Assembly (NCBI GenBank): GCA_947487385.1 | Contig: CANKWU010000006.1 | Location: 38,897-102,896, forward strand | DNA: 64,000 nucleotides | Direction of reading: 5' to 3' | DNA from: Spartobacteria bacterium | GTDB lineage: Bacteria; Verrucomicrobiota; Verrucomicrobiia; Chthoniobacterales; UBA6821 | In this document: positions 28,750 to 40,715 of the stretch, one piece after another | Position numbering within the stretch: position 1 is the first letter of the stretch | Layout of the letters: every line of letters starts with the position of its first letter | Program-made: the position numbers and the translations under genes | Notes under the pieces: generated by a model | Told to the model about the DNA's origin: nothing | Databases searched by the model: none | Seen by the model: the letters and a program-made list of their open reading frames with translations, nothing else

Positions 28750-31700
28750 ATGCCCAAAGACACTTCCATCCATAAAATCCTTCTGATCGGGGCGGGGCCT
28801 ATTGTCATCGGCCAAGGATGCGAATTCGATTACTCGGGAGTGCAAGCCTGCAAGGCCCTAGCCGAAGAGGGATACGAGGTCGTGCTGGTAAACTCAAATC
28901 CTGCCACGATCATGACCGATCCGGAGTTTGCCAACCGAACCTATATCGAGCCGATCACGCCGGAGATCATCGAAAAGATCATCGAGAGGGAGAAGCCGGA
29001 TGCCCTCCTCCCCACCCTTGGTGGCCAGACTGCACTCAATGCCGCCATGGAGCTCGTCCACAGCGGAGTTCTTGAAAAGCACGGCGTTCGCCTCATCGGG
29101 GCCAATGCCGAGGCGATCAAGCGTGGAGAGGATCGCACCCTCTTCAAGAAGATCATGCTCGAGATCGGACTGGAAGTTGCAAACTCAGGTGCCGCCCACA
29201 CAATCGACGAGGTCTTTTTGATCGCCAAGCAGATCGGCACCTACCCGCTGATCATCCGTCCAGCCTTCACGCTCGGAGGAGCGGGTGGTGGCATTGCCTA
29301 CAACCGAGAGGAGCTCGAGACCATAGCCCGTCGGGGACTCGACATGTCGCCTACCACAGAGGTTTTGATCGAGGAGTCCCTGCTTGGATGGAAGGAATTC
29401 GAGGTCGAGGTCATTCGTGACACCGCTGACAACTGCATCGTCATCTGCTCGATCGAGAACTTCGATCCGATGGGTGTCCATACCGGTGACTCGATCACCG
29501 TTGCCCCGATCCAGACTCTGACCGACAAGGAATATCAGAAGATGCGGGATGATTCCTTCGCTGTGATCCGTGCCATTGGCGTCGAGACCGGCGGATCGAA
29601 TATCCAGTTCGCCGTGAACCCGAAGGATGGACGTCAGATCGTCATCGAGATGAACCCCCGGGTCTCGCGTTCCTCTGCTCTCGCCTCCAAGGCCACCGGT
29701 TACCCGATCGCAAAGATCGCCGCGAAACTCGCCGTCGGCTATCGCCTGGACGAACTTAAGAACGACATCACCAAGACCACGACCGCCTGTTTCGAGCCTG
29801 CGATCGACTACTGCGTGGTTAAGATCCCCCGCTTCACGTTCGAGAAGTTCCCCAAAGCCGATCCTACCCTCACCAGCCAGATGAAAAGCGTCGGCGAGGC
29901 AATGGCGATCGGACGGACCTTCAAACAGGCCCTGCAGAAGGCACTCCGTTCGCTCGAGACCGGACGCTTCGGACTCGGTTGTGATTCAAAGGACATTGAA
30001 CCCCGTAAGGCTGACGGATCCTGGGACACCGAACAGATCGAGCAACTCCTACGCATTCCGAATGCCGAGCGCATTTTTGCCGTCCGTCATGCCTTCCTCG
30101 CCGGACTTAGCGCGGAGAAGATCCATGCCATCAGCGCCATCGACCCCTGGTTCCTCGACAACATTCAGGAGATTGTCGAAGAGGAACTCTCCTTCCGAAA
30201 GGATCCAACCAATATTAACCTGCGTAGGGCCAAACAGCTTGGCTTCTCCGATCGCCAGCTGGCCCAGATCGCCGGGACAACCGAGGATGCCATCCGTGCC
30301 AAACGCAAGGCCGAAGGGGTTGAGCCGACCTACCGACTTGTCGACACTTGTGCCGCAGAATTTGAGGCCGCGACTCCCTATTTCTACTCGACCTACGGGG
30401 ATGAAGATGAAACCCGTCAAGGTAGCAAGAAGAAGGTGATGATCCTTGGTGGCGGTCCCAACCGCATCGGCCAAGGCATCGAGTTCGACTACTGCTGCGT
30501 CCACGCCGCCTTCGCTCTCAAGGAAGAGGGTTTCGAGACCATCATGGTGAACTCGAACCCCGAGACGGTCTCCACGGATTACGACACAAGCGACAAGCTC
30601 TTCTTCGAACCCCTAACCCTTGAGGATGTTCTCAACATCTACGAGCGGGAGAAGTGCGACGCCGTTGTCGTCCAGTTCGGCGGCCAGACTCCGCTTAACC
30701 TTGCTGCCCCGCTTCAGGCCCGTGGGGTTACAATCATCGGCACCCAGCCCAAGAGCATCGAGATGGCCGAGGATCGCAAACATTTCTCGGCAATGATCGA
30801 CAAACTCGGCCTGCGCCAGACCACCGGGGCCACAGCCATTAATGAGGCGGAAGCTGTCGAGGTCGCTAACAGGGTCAGCTACCCCGTCCTCGTCCGTCCC
30901 TCCTTTGTCCTGGGAGGACGCGCCATGGAGATCGTTTATACGGAAGAGGATCTCCGCCGCTATATCCGTACCGCGGTCGAAGTCAGCCCCGAACGCCCGA
31001 TCCTGGTGGATCGTTTCCTGGAAGATGCCACAGAGGTCGATGTCGACTGCCTTGCAGATGGCACGGACTGCGTCATCGGAGGAATCATGGAACATATCGA
31101 AGAGGCTGGCATCCATAGCGGTGACAGTGCCTGTGTGCTTCCTTCTGTCTCACTCTCTCCTAAGGTTCTGGAGACCATCCGCTCGGCAACCAGGGCCATG
31201 GCCTTGGAACTCGATGTCCGTGGACTGATGAACGTCCAGTATGCCGTGAAGGATGAGGAGGTCTACGTGCTTGAAGTGAACCCCCGTGCATCCCGCACCT
31301 CACCCTTTGTCAGCAAGGTGATCGGAGTCCCTCTTGCCAAGCTGGCTGCCAAGATCATGGTGGGCAGAACGCTGAAGGATCTTGGCTTCACGGAAGAAGT
31401 CATCCCGACCCATTACAGCGTCAAGGAAGCAGTTTTCCCCTTCATCAAGTTCCCGGGAATCGACATCACCCTCGGACCTGAAATGCGCTCCACGGGCGAA
31501 GTCATGGGGATAGATACCGACTTCCCTCGCGCCTATGCAAAGGCACAGATGGCTGCCGCCCCAGCGCTTCCAAGCAAGGGGAACCTCTTTGTCAGCGTCA
31601 AGGACTCCGACAAGAAGGCAATCGTTCCTATTGTGAAAGATTTTGCCGATCTCGGCTTCACGATCCATGCAACAGATGGCACTGCTGCCCTTCTCAAGAC

Positions 31701-31977
31701 AGCCGGCATCTCGATCATCCGCCTTAACAAACTCGCTCAGGGACGCCCGAATGTCGTCGATATGATCAAGAACGGCGAGATGCAGTTCATTATCAACACT
31801 CCGGCGGGCAAACAACCCCGCGCTGATGAAGTCGTGATCCGCAGTACGGCAGTGGCCAATCGCATTCCCATCATGACCACCCTGCGAGCAGCGGCGGCCA
31901 GTGCCTCAGCGATCAAGTCAATGGCGGAGGCCCCGCTTACAGTGAAGTCCCTTCAAGAGCACCATGTTATGGCTTAA
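28750..31977 (+). CDS. carB: Carbamoyl-phosphate synthase large subunit
   Basis: [37 protein letters not shown]; second half [57 protein letters not shown]. Confidence 0.98.
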   Translation: MPKDTSIHKILLIGAGPIVIGQGCEFDYSGVQACKALAEEGYEVVLVNSNPATIMTDPEFANRTYIEPITPEIIEKIIEREKPDALLPTLGGQTALNAAMELVHSGVLEKHGVRLIGANAEAIKRGEDRTLFKKIMLEIGLEVANSGAAHTIDEVFLIAKQIGTYPLIIRPAFTLGGAGGGIAYNREELETIARRGLDMSPTTEVLIEESLLGWKEFEVEVIRDTADNCIVICSIENFDPMGVHTGDSITVAPIQTLTDKEYQKMRDDSFAVIRAIGVETGGSNIQFAVNPKDGRQIVIEMNPRVSRSSALASKATGYPIAKIAAKLAVGYRLDELKNDITKTTTACFEPAIDYCVVKIPRFTFEKFPKADPTLTSQMKSVGEAMAIGRTFKQALQKALRSLETGRFGLGCDSKDIEPRKADGSWDTEQIEQLLRIPNAERIFAVRHAFLAGLSAEKIHAISAIDPWFLDNIQEIVEEELSFRKDPTNINLRRAKQLGFSDRQLAQIAGTTEDAIRAKRKAEGVEPTYRLVDTCAAEFEAATPYFYSTYGDEDETRQGSKKKVMILGGGPNRIGQGIEFDYCCVHAAFALKEEGFETIMVNSNPETVSTDYDTSDKLFFEPLTLEDVLNIYEREKCDAVVVQFGGQTPLNLAAPLQARGVTIIGTQPKSIEMAEDRKHFSAMIDKLGLRQTTGATAINEAEAVEVANRVSYPVLVRPSFVLGGRAMEIVYTEEDLRRYIRTAVEVSPERPILVDRFLEDATEVDVDCLADGTDCVIGGIMEHIEEAGIHSGDSACVLPSVSLSPKVLETIRSATRAMALELDVRGLMNVQYAVKDEEVYVLEVNPRASRTSPFVSKVIGVPLAKLAAKIMVGRTLKDLGFTEEVIPTHYSVKEAVFPFIKFPGIDITLGPEMRSTGEVMGIDTDFPRAYAKAQMAAAPALPSKGNLFVSVKDSDKKAIVPIVKDFADLGFTIHATDGTAALLKTAGISIIRLNKLAQGRPNVVDMIKNGEMQFIINTPAGKQPRADEVVIRSTAVANRIPIMTTLRAAAASASAIKSMAEAPLTVKSLQEHHVMA

Positions 31978-32790
31978 GCAGTAGTGGGAGGCTCTAGATT
32001 CCTTGGTTTCGAAACATATTACCTTGAAGGGCTTTCATTGACAGGCATCTAGACTACATTTTTTGATGCGCTGATTCTTTATAAGAGAATAACAGTGACC
32101 CTCGATTCCAACTTAGATCGAATCCTGTGCGGATGGGTATCACTCCGACTCGGTGGAGTCAACCAACCCAATGTAACAAAATCGTCACTTACCAACAATT
32201 GAAGCCCCTCTCAGCGATGGCATAATTGTAGCCCTATTGAGGTGTCTTCATCGGGGGTGAAAACAATCTCAAAAAAAACCAGAGTAGAGGAGATTTCGAT
32301 GATCTCGTCTGCACACAATTGCCAGTTCAATACTCGTGAGACATAGACCTTTTATCAAAATGCTGACAGCGGATCGGGTTCATTGGCGTAAGTCCAATGG
32401 TAAATCAACGTCGTCGATTGCTTCAAAGATGCAAGATATCCTTTTAAAAAAAGAAAATTTGAAAAATCAGATCACCATGAATTCACTGCGTCTTGATTTA
32501 AGAGACTTGGTGAGATTGAACTAAAGCTCAGTAGGCTTACTAAGAGTAACGATGGGTTAGAATGGGTTTTGTGCTTTCTGGCGCAATGAGATTGTGTGCT
32601 GCGATAGCTCGCTAAGCGAATCAATCCGCTGGAAAGAGGCGCGGAGAGATTGCCGAGGGCAAAAAAAGCTGGCACCGCTTAGCGGGGTCACCTATGACAA
32701 TCTTCCGAGTCACACCATGCTGACTTAGTTCCTTACCTCCCATCACTCTGCGTTGTAGGCAGAGAACAATAACGCTACCCTCAAGATCGC

Positions 32791-33495
32791 CTATAATCCG
32801 GCAGCCGCAGCGGTGTCGGTGAGCAACAGCGCATTCTCCTGACTGATCCTTCCGGCAGGGATCGAATGATCAGCTGCCTTGAGTTTCACGATCATCGGGA
32901 TCTTGGCTGCACCAGTAGCAAGCCACATGATGTTCCGTGAGCGGTTGATCATCGGGTAGGTCAGGGTCATCCGGCGCCGGTTCTGGTAGAGATGCACGGG
33001 ATCGGTCAGCGCCACGTCACGATCGGTAACAGTGAGCACGGGATCGTTCGGGACCAGCGATGCCGTGTGACCATCGGGGCCGAGACCGAGATGCGCCATG
33101 TCGAGGATCGGGGGATTTCCGCAGATCTCGGTGAGGAGCGCCTCGTATTCCTTCACTCCCTCCGCGGGATCAACGGCATTCACCGGCATCGCATGAATGT
33201 TCTCCTTGGGGATGGGTGCATTACCGAGAAGGCTCTCGTGCAGATGGGTCAAGTTCCGATCGGGATCACCCTCGGGTGCGATGCGTTCATCGATCTGGAA
33301 GACATGGACCTGTGACCAAGGCACCTCTTCAGATGCAAGATCCCTCAGCATGGCCCAAGGAGTCTTGCCGCCACTAACAGCAAGAGTGAAAACTCCACGA
33401 GCAGCCACGGCCTCACGGGAGGCAGTTGCAATTACTCCTGCAGCGGCCTTCGCCACCGCATCATCATCAGCAAGGACCTCGATCTTAAGAGCCAT
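32791..33495 (-). CDS. pgl: 6-phosphogluconolactonase
   Basis: FTLAVSGGKTPWAMLRDLA, VHVFQIDERIAPEGDPDRN and LGLGPDGHTASLVPNDPVL. Confidence 0.92.
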   Translation of the reverse strand: MALKIEVLADDDAVAKAAAGVIATASREAVAARGVFTLAVSGGKTPWAMLRDLASEEVPWSQVHVFQIDERIAPEGDPDRNLTHLHESLLGNAPIPKENIHAMPVNAVDPAEGVKEYEALLTEICGNPPILDMAHLGLGPDGHTASLVPNDPVLTVTDRDVALTDPVHLYQNRRRMTLTYPMINRSRNIMWLATGAAKIPMIVKLKAADHSIPAGRISQENALLLTDTAAAAGL

Positions 33496-33516
33496 GACTT
33501 GATATTAGTTCGATGA

Positions 33517-35139
33517 TTACTTCTTCGCCCTGTAGCGGCGGATGAGTGCGTTCGTGGAGCTGTCGTGCTTGAGCTCTGGCTCGGTCGGTGACTCCAGCTC
33601 GGGGATAATGTGCTGGGCAAGCTGCTTGCCAAGCTCCACACCCCACTGATCGAACGAGTTGATGCCCCAGACAACACCTTGTGTAAAGACGCTATGCTCA
33701 TAGAGAGCGACCAGAACGCCAAGTGTATGCGGGTCGAGCTTGTCGGCCATGATGACATTCGAGGGACGATTCCCCTCGAAGACGCGGTGGGGATTGAGCC
33801 AATCGGGCGTACCCTCGGCCTTCACTTGCTCAGGTGTCTTGCCGAAAGCGAGTGCCTCGGCCTGCGCGAAGATATTCGAGATGAGGTAATTGTGGTGATG
33901 ACCCAGCTCGTTGATCGCCTTGTTAAAGCCTATGAAGTCGCAAGGAATTAGGCGCGTACCCTGATGGATAAGCTGGTAGAAAGAGTGCTGGCCATTTGTC
34001 CCGGGCTCGCCCCAGTAGATCGGACCTGTGTCGAAGGTGACATGGGTTCCGTCGAGACGAACCGATTTGCCATTGCTCTCCATGGTGAGTTGCTGGAGGT
34101 AGGCCGGGAAGCGCTTGAGGTACTGCTCGTAGGGAAGCACCGCGATGCTCTGGGCTCCAAAGAAGTCGTTGTACCAGACAGCAAGCAGACCGAGAAGAAC
34201 GGGGAGATTCTTCTCGAGTGGAGCCGTGCGGAAGTGCTCGTCCATGGCGTGGAAGCCAGCGAGGAGGTCCGAGAAGTTCTTAGGCCCGATGGCGATCATG
34301 GTCGAAAGACCGATCGCGGAGTCCATCGAATAGCGTCCGCCGACCCAATCCCAGAATCCGAACATATTCGCGGTGTCGATACCAAACTCCGAGACCTTGG
34401 CGGCGTTAGTGGAGACCGCGACAAAGTGTTTGGCAACAGCTGAGGCATCATTACCAAAGCCAACAAGCGACCACTCGCGGGCGCTGTTGGCATTTGTCAT
34501 GGTCTCGAGTGTGGTGAAGGTCTTCGACGAAACAATGAAGAGAGTCTCGGAGGGATCGAGATCACGGACAGCCTCGGCAAAGTCAGTGCCGTCGACATTG
34601 GAGACAAAGCGGAAAGTCATTTCGCGATCGCTGTAGGCCTTGAGCGCCTCATAGGCCATGACAGGACCCAGATCGGAGCCGCCAATACCGATATTGATGA
34701 CATTCTTGATGCGCTTGCCTGTGTGACCCTTCCACTCACCGGAGCGGATGCGGTCGGCAAAGGCGCCCATGGACTCGAGCACCTTGTGAACCTCAGGAAC
34801 AACATCGACGCCGTCGACCTTGATCACCTCACTCTTGGGGGCGCGAAGCGCAACGTGCAGGACGGCACGATCCTCCGTGATGTTGATCTTCTCTCCGGAA
34901 AACATCTTATCGCGGTGCTCCTCCAGTCCGACTTCCTTGGCAAGCTGAACGAGGTTCTTGAGCGTCTCGTCATTGACGCGGTTCTTCGAGTAGTCGAGGT
35001 AGAGGCCGCAAGCCTCTGCGGTCAAGCGCTCACCGCGTGTCGAATCGGCAGCAAAGAGCTCCTTAAGCGTTGTCTTGGCGATCTGGTCGCGATTGACTTC
35101 TAGTGCCTTCCAGGAAGGGAGTTGGGTCGGATTGGACAT
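33517..35139 (-). CDS. pgi: Glucose-6-phosphate isomerase
   Basis: [55 protein letters not shown] and [21 protein letters not shown]. Confidence 0.97.
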   Translation of the reverse strand: MSNPTQLPSWKALEVNRDQIAKTTLKELFAADSTRGERLTAEACGLYLDYSKNRVNDETLKNLVQLAKEVGLEEHRDKMFSGEKINITEDRAVLHVALRAPKSEVIKVDGVDVVPEVHKVLESMGAFADRIRSGEWKGHTGKRIKNVINIGIGGSDLGPVMAYEALKAYSDREMTFRFVSNVDGTDFAEAVRDLDPSETLFIVSSKTFTTLETMTNANSAREWSLVGFGNDASAVAKHFVAVSTNAAKVSEFGIDTANMFGFWDWVGGRYSMDSAIGLSTMIAIGPKNFSDLLAGFHAMDEHFRTAPLEKNLPVLLGLLAVWYNDFFGAQSIAVLPYEQYLKRFPAYLQQLTMESNGKSVRLDGTHVTFDTGPIYWGEPGTNGQHSFYQLIHQGTRLIPCDFIGFNKAINELGHHHNYLISNIFAQAEALAFGKTPEQVKAEGTPDWLNPHRVFEGNRPSNVIMADKLDPHTLGVLVALYEHSVFTQGVVWGINSFDQWGVELGKQLAQHIIPELESPTEPELKHDSSTNALIRRYRAKK

Positions 35140-35223
35140 AAGAATGAATTATGAGGGATGAATTATAAAGGATTGTTCCAGTAAGATTGCTAGACTCCAT
35201 AACCCAACTAGAATGCTTGAAAA

Positions 35224-35679
35224 ATGGCAACCGACAATCCTGTCACACATCAACTGGGAGAACATACTGCCCGGAGCGTTCAGGAAACGGCGGCTATTGC
35301 CGTAGAACTCCTGCCGCTGATGCTGAAGTCAGGCGTGGTCAGTCTGGAGGGACCGCTCGGTGCCGGGAAAACCCATTTCGTCAAAGCAACGGCCCTCGCC
35401 ATGGGCATCACAGAGGATGTGACCAGCCCAACCTTTACCCTGCTTCAGAGCTATGGATCGGGTGAAAACCGCCTGCATCACTCGGACTGGTACAGGCTGG
35501 AATCCGAGGACGAGGTGCTAGCCCTTGGACTGGAAGATTACTATCATGACGGGCTGGTGTTCATCGAGTGGGGAGACAAGTTTGCCTCCATACTCCCTCC
35601 CCGGACGCTAAGGATCCGGATCGAACCGAGGCTTGAGGGAACGAAAGAAGTCCGATCGTTCTGCTGGAACGTAATCTGA
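35224..35679 (+). CDS. tsaE: tRNA threonylcarbamoyladenosine biosynthesis ATPase TsaE
   Basis: VSLEGPLGAGKTHFVKATALAMGITEDVTSPTFTLLQSY and HSDWYRLESEDEVLALGLEDYYHDGLVFIEWGDK. Confidence 0.93.
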   Translation: MATDNPVTHQLGEHTARSVQETAAIAVELLPLMLKSGVVSLEGPLGAGKTHFVKATALAMGITEDVTSPTFTLLQSYGSGENRLHHSDWYRLESEDEVLALGLEDYYHDGLVFIEWGDKFASILPPRTLRIRIEPRLEGTKEVRSFCWNVI

Positions 35680-35680
35680 A

Positions 35681-36313
35681 ATGACAATGAAGATCCTTTC
35701 CCTGGACTCCTCCTCACCAGTCGCCTCGGTTGCCTCTGTTTCCTTCACAGAGGGAAGGATGGATGTTCTCTTTCAAAAACAGACTCCCCATGCACGATCC
35801 GACTCATCAGCTCTTTTCGAGGGGTTACGGGATGCCGTGGATACATGCGGCATTCCTGATGCCCTCTGCGTGGGACTGGGTCCTGGATCGTACAATGGAC
35901 TGCGCGCGGGAATTGCAGCCGCAAGAGCATTCGCCACGGCGCGAAATCTTCCTCTCCAAGCCATCCCCTCACCCCTTGCATTGCTTGGGCCTGATGAGGG
36001 ATTCTGGGTTGTCGGTGATGCACGGGGTGGCCATTACTGGATAGCCCGGATTCAGAGAGGGTCGTTCGTCGAAGAACCCCAACTTCTTTCTCCTTCGGAG
36101 ACGCTACATCATCTGAGATCCTATGCAGATCTTCCCATATTAGGATCGGCAGCATTGCCGGAAATCATCGATCTTGTGATATCAACCCCGAGTGCCGTGC
36201 GACTTGCAATTCTTGCCGAAAAGAACGATCCCTCTTTTCTCGTATCGGACACTCCCGAACCGATTTATCTGAAGTCTCCCCATATCACTTTGCCAAGAGT
36301 CAACTTATCATGA
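35681..36313 (+). CDS. tsaB: tRNA threonylcarbamoyladenosine biosynthesis protein TsaB
   Basis: MKILSLDSSSPVASVASV..., LCVGLGPGSYNGLRAGIAAARAFA; directly downstream of tsaE. Confidence 0.88.
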   Translation: MTMKILSLDSSSPVASVASVSFTEGRMDVLFQKQTPHARSDSSALFEGLRDAVDTCGIPDALCVGLGPGSYNGLRAGIAAARAFATARNLPLQAIPSPLALLGPDEGFWVVGDARGGHYWIARIQRGSFVEEPQLLSPSETLHHLRSYADLPILGSAALPEIIDLVISTPSAVRLAILAEKNDPSFLVSDTPEPIYLKSPHITLPRVNLS

Positions 36314-38247
36314 GCGCCCGGAACTTTCTTCTTTCCGTTCTTGGGTTTTTTTTCCTCGCTTTCACGGCAGCGGCTCAGATGAACAATGGGACGAACGCTC
36401 CCATCGATGAGAATCCCAAGCCGACTTGGGAAACCCAGAAGCAGGCGCGGACCTTCCAGCTCGGAATTCCCGCTCCCAGAGGACAGATCACCGACAGGAA
36501 CGGCTACCCACTTGCTCAGAATCGCCTTAGTTATAATCTGGCGCTACAATTTCCCACTCCTCTCGACTGGAGCGAAGTCAAGGTCCTGGCCTTTGCCCGC
36601 CAACACATCACGTTCGCCAAGGGGTTCCTCGGACGCCAGATCTCCCTATCTGATCAAGCTATCCTGAATCATTATTATAACCGTGGACTCCTGCCCCTGA
36701 CTCTGCTCGAGGATCTGCAACCCGAGGAACTCGCCGCCGCCAGACGCGGCCTCACCAGTGCCCTGGTGCTCCAGCAAGTCTACGCACGCATTTACCCCAA
36801 TGGACAACTTGCTTCCCACATCATCGGCTATACCGGCAAGGAGGCTCCACTTTCCATCCGTCCGATCGAGAACAAGGATCTCATCTTCACCGAAAGCGAG
36901 GGTCGCGAGGGCATTGAGCAAACCTTCGACTACCAGCTCAAGGGCCACCCTGGCAGCATCCATGTCACCTACAATGCCGAAGGTCGCAAGACCTCGGAGA
37001 GGATCGCCCAACCTCCCGTTCCAGGCGACAATGTGATCACGACCATTGATCAGAATCTGCAACGCATTTGCGAAAAAGTCCTCAGTGAAAACTGCAAACG
37101 CGGCGCCATCGTGGTCATCGATCCTTGGACGGGTGAAATCCATGCCATGGCCTCCTGGCCCGAATACAATCCGAACCACTTCGTTCCCATTCTGAATCCC
37201 GCGATCTACAAACAACTCAGCGAAGATCCTTCCACTCCCCTGCTCCCCCGAGCCTATCGATCCGCTTACCCCCCCGGCTCCACCTTCAAGACCTTTGTCG
37301 CACTCTCCGGATTCCAGTCCGGAAAGCTTACCGCCAAGGATATCTACAGCGGCCCTACTGCAATCGACATAGGCAACTTCACCTTCCACAACTGGAAGAA
37401 GACCGATGCCGGACGTCTTAACTTCGTCGAGGCACTCACCCAGTCATGCAACACATGGTTCATTCAGGCCGGCATCAAGATCGGCGCACAAAACATCATC
37501 ACCTGGACCGAACGTTTGGGACTTGGCAAGAAAACCAGTATTCCGCTCAAAGCCGAATCCGGCGGCATCATTCCCACTGATGAATACATGCTTCGCACCC
37601 AAGGGAGGAAGATCCTCAAAGGCGATGTCGCCAACATGAGCATCGGCCAGGGGGCTATCGTCATCACTCCTCTCCAAATGGCCCAGGCTTACGGGGTCAT
37701 CGCCACTGGGGGACAATTCCACCAGACACGTCTCGTGAAGCAGATCCAGGGCATCGATAATAAAGTGGTATCCGCCTACCCTGACCGTCTTCGAGACAAT
37801 CTCCAGATCAAGCCCGAGGATATGGAGACTCTTAAAAAAGCTCTCGTGGCCGTGACCGAAGATGGACAAGGGACAGCCCATCACGCGCAAGTAAAGGGAT
37901 ACCATGTCGCCGGAAAGACTGGTACCGCACAATGGGGCGGAGGAGGGAACAAGGAGAAGCAGCGGACCGCCGCATGGTTTGCGGGATTTGTTCCCGCCGA
38001 GAATCCCCAGTATGCCTTTGCTGCCGTCTACGAAGGCGAGCCTGGGGATAATAATGTTCACGGAGGCAGTCATGCCGCTCCTCTCATTGGAAAAGTCCTC
38101 CAAGAAGTCTATGGCTCCAAAGAGGATAAGGAGAAGGAGAAGGACACCAAGGCAACTTCCACGGACTCTTCAAACCAGACTGATAAGACCGAGAAACCCG
38201 AGAAATCAAAAGATCAGGATCAACCCACAATGGATCAGTCGAACTAG
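36310..38247 (+). CDS. mrdA: Penicillin-binding protein 2 (peptidoglycan transpeptidase)
   Basis: PAPRGQITDRNGYPLAQNRLSYNLAL, AIVVIDPWTGEIHAMASWPEYNPN, PRAYRSAYPPGSTFKTFVAL (SxxK), SCNTWF (SxN) and AGKTGTAQ (KTG). Confidence 0.93.
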   Translation: MSARNFLLSVLGFFFLAFTAAAQMNNGTNAPIDENPKPTWETQKQARTFQLGIPAPRGQITDRNGYPLAQNRLSYNLALQFPTPLDWSEVKVLAFARQHITFAKGFLGRQISLSDQAILNHYYNRGLLPLTLLEDLQPEELAAARRGLTSALVLQQVYARIYPNGQLASHIIGYTGKEAPLSIRPIENKDLIFTESEGREGIEQTFDYQLKGHPGSIHVTYNAEGRKTSERIAQPPVPGDNVITTIDQNLQRICEKVLSENCKRGAIVVIDPWTGEIHAMASWPEYNPNHFVPILNPAIYKQLSEDPSTPLLPRAYRSAYPPGSTFKTFVALSGFQSGKLTAKDIYSGPTAIDIGNFTFHNWKKTDAGRLNFVEALTQSCNTWFIQAGIKIGAQNIITWTERLGLGKKTSIPLKAESGGIIPTDEYMLRTQGRKILKGDVANMSIGQGAIVITPLQMAQAYGVIATGGQFHQTRLVKQIQGIDNKVVSAYPDRLRDNLQIKPEDMETLKKALVAVTEDGQGTAHHAQVKGYHVAGKTGTAQWGGGGNKEKQRTAAWFAGFVPAENPQYAFAAVYEGEPGDNNVHGGSHAAPLIGKVLQEVYGSKEDKEKEKDTKATSTDSSNQTDKTEKPEKSKDQDQPTMDQSN

Positions 38248-38258
38248 CTAGTTGGCCC

Positions 38259-38553
<295 letters not shown>

Positions 38554-38722
38554 AAACGCATCCTCAAAATCTCCCTCTTCCCCAAAAAACGCCCTTGGCT
38601 CGACGGTCTCTTTTCTCAAGCTGACTCCCAGGCACCTCCATTTACCCAGTTTTCAAACATCTAATGCAATTTTTGTATTAAAAACAGAAAGAGGGCTGGC
38701 AAATCAATCCTTTTAATTAGAA

Positions 38723-39436
38723 TCATTCTAATATGACTCTAAGATTTTCGGGCATATGCCCCTCGTAAAGCGCGCGACCAATAATCGCCCCGTGAATCCC
38801 GGGAATCTTAGCGAGTTGACGCAGATCCTCAGGTCCGGAGACTCCTCCACTGGCAATCAGGTCACAGGAAACGGTGACAGCCATCTCATGCATAGCGGCA
38901 AGGTTTGGCCCCTGCAGCATGCCATCGGTGGCGATATCAGTATAAATGATTGTCCGGATACCGACATTCAGAGCTTCGCGAGCCAGATCAAGCGCACTGA
39001 GTCCCATCGTCTCGACCCATCCTTTGACGGCAACCTTCCCATCCTTGGCATCAATGCCCACGGCAAGTCGAGCAGGTCCAAAGGAAACCGCTGCTTCAGC
39101 CAGGAAACCAGGCTCCGCTGCCTTGGTGCCAATGATGACCCGGCGGACACCAGTATCTAGGCCCACCTCAATCGAACCGGCATCACGCATCCCACCACCG
39201 AGTTCGCAGGGAACGGAGACAGCCTTGGTGATCTCACGGATGACGTCCAGGTTCCGACTTTTCCCCTCAAAGGCAGCATCCAGATCGACAAGATGGATCC
39301 AATCCGCACCGGCAGCCTCCCACTTCAGTGCCATGGCGACAGGATCGTCACTATAGACGGTTTTTTTTGCGGCGAGGCCGCGTTCCAGGCGGACAACCTG
39401 ACCACCCATGATGTCAATTGCGGGATAAAGGAGCAT
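38723..39436 (-). CDS. hisA: Phosphoribosylformimino-5-aminoimidazole carboxamide ribotide isomerase
   Basis: MLLYPAIDIMGGQVVRLERG, WIHLVDLDAAFEG, CELGGGMRDAGSIE and YTDIATDGMLQGPNL. Confidence 0.95.
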   Translation of the reverse strand: MLLYPAIDIMGGQVVRLERGLAAKKTVYSDDPVAMALKWEAAGADWIHLVDLDAAFEGKSRNLDVIREITKAVSVPCELGGGMRDAGSIEVGLDTGVRRVIIGTKAAEPGFLAEAAVSFGPARLAVGIDAKDGKVAVKGWVETMGLSALDLAREALNVGIRTIIYTDIATDGMLQGPNLAAMHEMAVTVSCDLIASGGVSGPEDLRQLAKIPGIHGAIIGRALYEGHMPENLRVILE

Positions 39437-39492
39437 TTTGGCTAAAGGTAAAAGGGAGAATGAAAAATAGAGAAATAATGAGATCGTTTATT

Positions 39493-40122
39493 CTACTTCA
39501 ACGAAGAGATGAAGTTACGGAGCATCTCGAGACCGACAGCCTGGCTCTTTTCGGGATGGAACTGTACAGCGCTCAGGTTGCCCTTGGTAACACTCGCAGC
39601 GAATTCGACACCATAGTCGCAGGTCGAGGTGATGACCGTATCATCCTCGGGAACCGGGTAGTAGGAATGGACAAAATAGAAATCGGGATTCTCTGCAAGA
39701 CCTGTCATCAGGCAATCGGAGGGCTTGCGGATGTTCAGCTGATTCCATCCCATGTGTGGGATTTTTATTCCCGAGGACTTGGGAAAATGGACAACCTTTC
39801 CATGCAGAGCCCCGAACCCCTCGACTCCGGGTGATTCCTCGCTCGAGTCAAAGAGAAGCTGGTAGCCCAGGCAGATGCCGAGGTATGGCTTATCGGCACC
39901 GATCCAATCTTTGATGACTTCCCAGAGACCAGCCTCTCGGAGCTGGCGTGCACAATCCCCGAAGGATCCAACGCCGGGTACTACAAGGCCAGCACATCCT
40001 GCCGTGTCAGCCTTGCTCAAGACATGAATGCAATCCGCGCCGGCATGCTCGATGGCACGCTGGACACTGCGGAGATTGCCGCTTCCATAGTCGACGAGAC
40101 CCAGCAAGGCTTTCTTACTCAC
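39493..40122 (-). CDS. hisH: Imidazole glycerol phosphate synthase subunit HisH
   Basis: LVDYGSGNLRSVQRAIEHAG, PYLGICLGYQLLFDSSEE, FVHSYYPVP and SAVQFHPEKSQ. Confidence 0.95.
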   Translation of the reverse strand: MSKKALLGLVDYGSGNLRSVQRAIEHAGADCIHVLSKADTAGCAGLVVPGVGSFGDCARQLREAGLWEVIKDWIGADKPYLGICLGYQLLFDSSEESPGVEGFGALHGKVVHFPKSSGIKIPHMGWNQLNIRKPSDCLMTGLAENPDFYFVHSYYPVPEDDTVITSTCDYGVEFAASVTKGNLSAVQFHPEKSQAVGLEMLRNFISSLK

Positions 40123-40715
40123 AGCACACCCTTGGTGCTGGGTATTCCCTTCACCCGATTATCAAAGGAGACAGCGACATCAAGGGCGCGTCCCAGTGCC
40201 TTGAAGATCGCCTCAGCCATGTGATGGGCATCCCGGCCGGCCAGGATGGAGACATGGAGCGTCAGGCCGGCCTGCACGCTGAATGCGCGAAGGAACTCCT
40301 CGACGAGTTGAAAGGGAAAAAGCCCTATCGCCTCCACCCCGCGGGGAGCATCATAGGCAAGGTAGGGACGACCGCTGCAATCCACCACAACACGGGCCAG
40401 AGCCTCATCCATCGGGACATAAGCACTCCCGTAACGTCGGATTCCAGACTTGTCACCGAGCGCCTTCATAAAAGCAGAGCCTAACGCCAGTCCCACATCC
40501 TCGACGGTGTGATGATAGTCGACCTCAATATCCCCCTTCGCCTCAACATCCAGATCGAGGAGACCATGACGGGAAAAGAGCGTCAGCATGTGGTCGAAAA
40601 ACGGAATGCCCGTGCGGATGGATGATTTGCCTTCACCATCAAGCGTGATGCGTAGGGTAATTTCTGTTTCGCTGGTTTTACGATTGAGAGATGCAGAGCG
40701 TGCGGTGTCGGTCAT
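40119..40715 (-). CDS. hisB: Imidazoleglycerol-phosphate dehydratase
   Basis: IRTGIPFFDHMLTLFSRHGLLDLDVEAKGDIEVDYHHTVEDVGLALG and MAEAIFKALGRAL. Confidence 0.96.
   Translation of the reverse strand: MTDTARSASLNRKTSETEITLRITLDGEGKSSIRTGIPFFDHMLTLFSRHGLLDLDVEAKGDIEVDYHHTVEDVGLALGSAFMKALGDKSGIRRYGSAYVPMDEALARVVVDCSGRPYLAYDAPRGVEAIGLFPFQLVEEFLRAFSVQAGLTLHVSILAGRDAHHMAEAIFKALGRALDVAVSFDNRVKGIPSTKGVL

Noticed and set aside
32112-32126. GATCGAATCCTG T-loop-like string in the carB-pgl gap
   Set aside because: Could not fold a cloverleaf or find a paired acceptor stem around it.
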